From NCBI RefSeq assembly GCF_947179165.1, contig NC_077245.1:37131286-37195285 (forward strand): a stretch of 64,000 nucleotides of DNA. The letters are read 5' to 3'. The stretch comes from Solanum dulcamara (Eukaryota > Streptophyta > Magnoliopsida > Solanales > Solanaceae). This document shows positions 59,004 through 64,000 of this stretch, one piece after another; positions within the stretch are counted from its first letter, which is position 1; every line of letters begins with the position of its first letter. Position numbers and translations under genes: made by a program. The notes under the pieces are model-generated. The model had not been told where the DNA came from, searched no databases, and saw only the letters and a program-made list of their open reading frames with translations.

Positions 59004-60552
59004 TGTCACGACCCAAACTACCACCTAGACGTGACATGGCAAATATGAACCCAAAAGACCCTAAATAAGCCACTTGGCATAAGCATGACACTAGTATAAT
59101 CAACATAATCAAATAAATCGAAAAGCAGAATATAAGTCTCAAATGATAATCTCATACGATACCAAATCAGAGTACAAGGACTTCATAAACAGAATCATAC
59201 TATGTCAGACAACAAGCATCTACTAATTGTAGGTGTGACTAGGACAAGCCCTAGCTCACTAAATAGTCTGAAAATTGAAATGTTTGAAAGGAACATAAGA
59301 ATCATAATGTGGCCATGCCCTCGAACTTTGAGGACTCACTAAAAGTTAAGAAAAGCTGATCAACCCACTAGATGCAACCGAATGGAGGAACGTCATAAAT
59401 TATATTATAAAATAATATAAGCACAAGAGATGTATGCGTCAGTACTTGGAATGTATAGAAAATGGAGAATGTGAAATAACATGGCCTACCATATGATCAG
59501 TATGAAAATATGATAATGCAATGACCAAGCTAAAACATGAAAATCTTGTTAAAACATCATTTAAAACATAATACATAATCAATGCAATATCCGTAAAAGA
59601 ATTCATAACCATAACATAAGTGAGAGATAGCTTCAACCGACATAAATTATGTGAGCTATAATATGGAGTCTAGTGTACTACTCCCCCATCAAAAAGAGAG
59701 TGTCCTACTGGCCAATGTAAGGACCGTGATCATAAGCTTAGGTGGATCCGTTAGCTAGTTTGTCCAATCGGAAAATCCTAGAAGGGCACGTAGTTTTGGG
59801 ACCTAGGTAATCACCACTTGTCCAACTCGGTGCTAGGTAATTCTCTCAATGAAACTATATAACATATTCATAGTCTTTGAAATGATAAAAATCTAGACAT
59901 ACCAAATTAATCATAAAGACTCAAAATCATATGAATAGATCCTTTCAAAATATCATGATTCATAACATAATGAATGCATAAGAGACACTTAGAACCCATT
60001 TGGATGGGCTTAAAAAAAGTAATTTTTATGTATGAAGTGCTTTTAGAACTTTGACGTGCTGAAAGTTATTTTTATAAATAAGCAGTTGAGTGTTTGAATA
60101 AAAGTGCTTATGTTGAAACTAGGTGTTTGAATTTTAGGGTTAAAATAATAAAAAAGGTAGTTTGGGAATTTAGTTAAAATATAAGGGATATAAAAGTAAT
60201 TTCTATAGTCAAACAAAATGACTTTAAGCACTTAGAAAAAAAAAGTTAGAAATTCTAACTTTTCATTTTTGACTGACTTTAAAAACTTTATGGCTTAAAG
60301 TTAACATTAGGCAAATACGTCCAAAAGCTAAAAAGAGGCTTATAAGTTGGTTTGACCAACTTAAAGCCCATCCAAACGGGCTCTTAATTGAAAGCATCTA
60401 AATCATGATAGTCTTTTCAAAATAAAATCGCACTTCAATCGTAAGTGGCTAAATCATAATAATTTTTCATAAAGAGAATACTTCAATCGGAAGCAACCTA
60501 GTCTCATAAAATCATATTTACACTTTATTAGAAAGAACTCTTAAAACATAAT
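59004..60552 (-). mobile_element. Reverse-oriented gypsy LTR, truncated by a later insertion
   Basis: Starts tgtcacgacccaaactacca after a change from unrelated sequence. It carries blocks shared with the family-B LTR in the same order (gacaagccctagctcac, tgtgagctataatatgg). It contains a MITE (59992-60383). The other end is not reached before the gypsy element at 60553, which appears to have inserted into it. Confidence 0.75.
59992..60383. mobile_element. Tourist/Harbinger-like MITE, copy 2
   Basis: A 392 bp element with ends gaacccatttggatgggct and, in reverse complement, gagcccgtttggatgggct. It is flanked by the 3 bp duplication TTA (59989-59991, 60384-60386). It aligns with 5342-5731 in the opposite orientation along its length. 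It lies inside an LTR, so it is younger than that LTR. Confidence 0.88.
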
Positions 60553-62748
60553 TGTAAGACCCCGGAAGTTAGAAAGTCAAACGGAAAGAAGTGTTGCAGA
60601 AATTTGCTTTTGGTGCAGTGTTCACGAGTCGACCTATCGACCGTAGGAAGATGTCGTAGGAAGGGAACTGGAGCTTGAAATTTTCTAAGTGTTAGGTGCG
60701 AAGGACAAATGACTTCTAAGAACCGTATAAAGTCCTACGGTCCAGAAAAGGGGTTCGTAAGAAGACTCTTAGGGAAGGTCAGTTCTAGTAGCACAAGTTA
60801 ACTTTCACGTGAGGTCCTACGGACCGTAGAAATTTGTACGGATTTTAGGATGACTCATAGAAGGATAATCAGAGACTTAATTTTTGGGGATTTTGAAAGT
60901 ATTTAGGATGGAGGGTCCCCACAACCTGTAGGGGAGTCTACGATCCGTAGACCTTGGTCGTAGGATCGAAGACCAATTCCAGTATCTCCTATTCTTGTAC
61001 ATGAGTTCTACGGACTCATTCTATGACTCGTAATACTCTCTACGACTCGTGGAAGGAGGGTCATAAAATTTGGGTGCAATTCCAATTGCCTCTGATTTTG
61101 GGACAAAGGTTTTAAGGACGCTTTGGATGACTCATGGAAAGTCCTACAGGCCATAGGTCCGTTCATAGGACACCCCACAATTTTCAAGTCAATGTTATTT
61201 TGGAAAATTTCCTTTCTTTTAACTCCTAACTACATCATTTTTGGTTAAATTGGACGATCTATGACTACTCAATCCCTTCAAACACTCTCCATTCCCTCCT
61301 AATCTCTTAAAAACATCTTATTCTCTCGAGGTTCTCTTCCAAGGTTTCTTCTCCAAGTAAAAGCTAGGTTTTCAAGGTCAAGTTCAAGTCTCCATTGTTA
61401 GATCTTTCTTTTAGGACTTTGATTATCAAGGTATGTGGAAATTCACCAATAGATTCGTTTCATCCATTGGGTCCCAAAAGATCTTAATCTTTCAAATTCT
61501 ATTTCAGCCAATTCAATGAGGGTTTTATGTCAAATCTCATGAGTCCTTTTTATTTCAATTCAATTTATATTGTTCTACTTTATTATGCATGAATTCTACT
61601 AAGATACATGATTTACAGTCGATTTCATGTGGACCCATGCATTATGCCCTTTTTCACTTATGAACTATGAATTATGATCATGAAATGGATGAAGGATTTA
61701 TGCATATTTTATGAAAAATGATAAATTATATTTTAAGAATATTTTCAAGCAATTATCAATGAATTGTGAAAGGTTTAATCACAATATGAATAAAATCATG
61801 ATTTAGATGCTTAGACAAGTAAGTGCCTATATGAAGTATTTTATGAAATCATGATTTGAAAAGAGTTACTCTTATATGATTTTATGATGTGGATTGGTGA
61901 TTTATCATTGCCTTTCCTACTATTATGTTGATAATTGACTTTATCTAATCCGTTGGGATTTGACTTAGCACTAAGAGGGATTGAGGTGGATGCTTGATAA
62001 GGGAGTCTCTAGTAGCAATCTCTAGTCCCAAACTACATGCCTACCTTGGCAAGTATCCTCTCTTTTTTTCGTGCATGAGTTACATCAGATTCCATGTTAT
62101 AGCACACATGGTCTTATTGTCAGTTATAGTTCATATCCCACAAAATGACTATATTTTTGTACAAACTTTTCATGATGTCTTTTATGATGCATTGACCTTT
62201 TATGATCTACTTCATGCTTTTTCAAGAATTTGGTCATGCATTTCATGTTTATGCCTATTACTATATCATGTTTTAAGTTATGCATATTTCTCACATACTT
62301 AGTACAATCTATGTAGTAATGCATACTTTTACCTATATTATTTCATAATATAGATCACGATGTTCCTGGTCATTCTCGTGGTTAGCACAAGTTTCATTCG
62401 GATTTTATTGTTTTGGTGAGTTCTCATATTTTGAGGGTGCGACCACTATGCCATTTCTTTACTTTCAGACTTTCACTCTTTCATATGTTTTGTGTGAGCT
62501 AGGACTTGCCCTACACTCCCATCTATGTAGTAGAGGCATTGTCGGACTAGACTTGTATGTTGATGTTCATTTCATACTTAAGTTTTGAATTCTCTTTTAT
62601 CGAGATTTATATATTTTGAGACTTATCTTCCAAAATTATATTTATTCATGTTATCTTATGTCATGCTATGTATGCTAAGAGGCTTGTTTAGGGTCTGTCG
62701 GGATCCTAGGCATCCTGTCACATCTAGGGTCTATCTTGGTTCTTGACA
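60553..62748 (+). mobile_element. Ty3/gypsy 5' LTR (family B)
   Basis: A 2196 bp LTR running from tgtaagaccccggaagtt to ttggttcttgaca. A primer-binding site and gag follow it, which fixes orientation for all LTRs in the window. It contains the palindromic array at about 60620-61170. The 3' LTR lies beyond the window, so the target duplication cannot be checked. Confidence 0.9.
60620..61170. repeat. Array of CTACGGACCGTAG-like palindromes
   Basis: Blocks include cgaccgtaggaag, gtcctacggtccag, gtcctacggaccgtag, ctacgatccgtagacc, ctacgactcgtgg and cctacaggccataggt, spaced tens of bases apart in the first third of the LTR. This is the same position and idea as the arrays at 18240-18530 and 2590-3130, with a different core. 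Confidence 0.7.
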
Positions 62749-62752
62749 AACT

Positions 62753-62764
62753 TGATATTAGAGC
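62753..62764 (+). promoter_or_regulatory. Primer-binding site (initiator Met tRNA type), mutated
   Basis: tgatattagagc begins 4 bp after the LTR end. The usual plant gypsy site is tggtatcagagc, complementary to the 3' end of initiator tRNA-Met. Two differences, both G-to-A or C-to-T, suggest decay of this copy. Confidence 0.8.
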
Positions 62765-62940
62765 ATAAGATTTAAGTGTCCTAGGGTGTCTGACATGTTG
62801 CACTAGTAGAATCTTGTTCATGGGTGTGAAGCGCGCCATATTTGTGTTTAGGAAACTTCATTTCTTTCATCATTCTTATGTTGTACGATAGATTTGAACT
62901 CTATAAGTTTCCTTCTAATTCTTTTTCTTTATGTTACAAA

Positions 62941-64000
62941 ATGATGCCTCCACGAAGAGCTCCATAGAGAAGGAATGTGGATAAGGAGCAACAAGCTCCA
63001 CAAACTCCTAATGATGCCTTGGCCGAGCAAGTCTCTCATGATGAATTTAGAGCGACTTTTTAAGTGTTTGCCCAAGATATGGCGGCACAATCCAACTGCG
63101 AGATGGTTGCTCCTATGAACCCAAATTTAGATACGATGGTTACTAGGGTGCATGACTTCACAATGATGAACCCTAAAATATTTCATGGGTCTAAGTTGGA
63201 TGAGGATCCATATGAGCTCATTGAAGGGATTCACAAGATTGCCGATATCATAGGAGTTAGTTCGGTGAAGAAGGTGACTTTGGCCGCATGTCAATCGAAA
63301 GGTGTGGCCCAAATTTGGTTCGATCAATAGAAGGAAGAAAAAGCTAGGGAAGGGTTCTTTGGATTGGAAAGAATTTAAGAATGCCTTTGTTCACTGATTC
63401 TTTTCCCTTGAGTTGAGGGTGGATAAAATACAAGAGTTCATCAACTTGAAAAGACGCAACATGAGTGTGTGGAAATATGCCTTGAAGCTCACATAATTGT
63501 CTAAATATGGTTTGTTCATGCTTGTCGACTTTAGAGCTCATATGAGCAAGTTTGTTTTGGGTATTTCAGACTTGGTGGTCAAGGAGTGTAGAACTTCTAT
63601 GTTGATCCAAGAGATGGATATATCAAGGTTGATAAATCACGCTGAGCAAATTGAGGAGGAACATCTTAAAGATAAGTCTAGGGAGTCAAAAAGGGCAAGG
63701 ACAAAGTGTGGTGACTTTTCATATATGAGGTCCGATAATGGTGGCCGTCCACAGTTTCACCAAACGTTCTTCGGTCAAAATTCTTCTAGTACTCCAGCTT
63801 CAAAGCTCAACAAGGATAGGGTGTCTAAACCTGAGCCTCTAGGAAGTGCTCTAAGTGGTCAGACTATTTCTATATATAGGAAGAATGGTAAAAGCCATCG
63901 AGGAGATTGTTTGGCTGGTTCTGATGCCTTTTATGGTTGTGAAAAAATGGTTTATATGGTGAGAGGTTGTCCTTTAGGTGCTGGTAGAGGTGGAGGTGGT
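62941..64000 (+). pseudogene. Ty3/gypsy gag, decayed, runs off the window
   Basis: Begins MMPPRRAP at 62941, the common start of Solanaceae gypsy gag. Stops occur near 62965 and 63062. The open stretch 63064-63330 covers the capsid core (MNPKIFHGSKLDEDPYELIE; ends GVAQIWFDQ). A frame change follows. From about 63596 the reading is SMLIQEMDISRLINHAEQIE, then a serine/proline-rich part. A degraded zinc knuckle (FYGCEKMVYMVRGCP, first cysteine lost) precedes a glycine-rich end at 64000. Cannot make a full Gag. Confidence 0.88.

Overview
This is plant nuclear DNA, almost certainly from the nightshade family (Solanaceae; a Solanum-like genome fits best). The reasons are: low-GC, repeat-dense sequence; spliceosomal introns; several 2-3.4 kb Ty3/gypsy long terminal repeats (LTRs) of the TGTAA...GTGACA kind; CACTA, hAT and Tourist-like DNA transposons; and an endogenous pararetrovirus resembling the tobacco vein clearing virus (solendovirus/cavemovirus) group. 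Nothing bacterial or organellar is present. The species is inferred, not proven.

Layout. 1-3.8 kb holds gypsy LTR pieces with integrase and RNase H scraps. 3.8-8.0 kb is old intergenic DNA with a 390 bp MITE and a broken calcium-dependent protein kinase (CDPK) EF-hand exon. 8.05-18.59 kb is one reverse-oriented solo LTR (5 bp duplication AGCTT). It was split first by another solo LTR (8182-11612, AAGAT) carrying a ~0.5 kb inverted repeat, and again by a hAT element (13280-18225, 8 bp duplication CTGCATAC). The hAT has an uninterrupted 718-residue transposase frame and a captured exon of an organic cation transporter. 18.72-26.64 kb is a gypsy pol fragment between LTRs in opposite orientations, itself hit by two solo LTRs. 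27.17-29.45 kb is a further solo LTR. Its 3' part plus flank is tandemly triplicated as a 1378 bp unit, almost without divergence, to 32.4 kb.

34.43-48.94 kb is a CACTA element with a decayed Ptta/En/Spm-type gene. A ~9.4 kb endogenous pararetrovirus interrupts it at a (TTG)n tract, and a 2.2 kb solo LTR interrupts the viral coat-protein region: three nested layers. The viral copy has coat protein, movement protein, two retropepsin-like segments, reverse transcriptase, RNase H, a transactivator-like region, a promoter-like region and an inverted coat-protein piece. Every viral frame is broken by stops or shifts.

The only apparently intact host gene is at 50868-56083 (+): six exons encoding 270 residues, including a 28-nt micro-exon, of a protein I do not recognise. 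Its introns hold SINEs and a Tourist-like MITE. Next is a broken F-box/PP2-B-like gene (56.8-58.0 kb). The window ends with a solo-type LTR (59004) invaded by a MITE and by a gypsy element whose LTR, primer-binding site and decayed gag run off the right edge.

The genes do not form a pathway. The window is one candidate host gene set in layered transposon insertions whose order can be read from nesting and target-site duplications.
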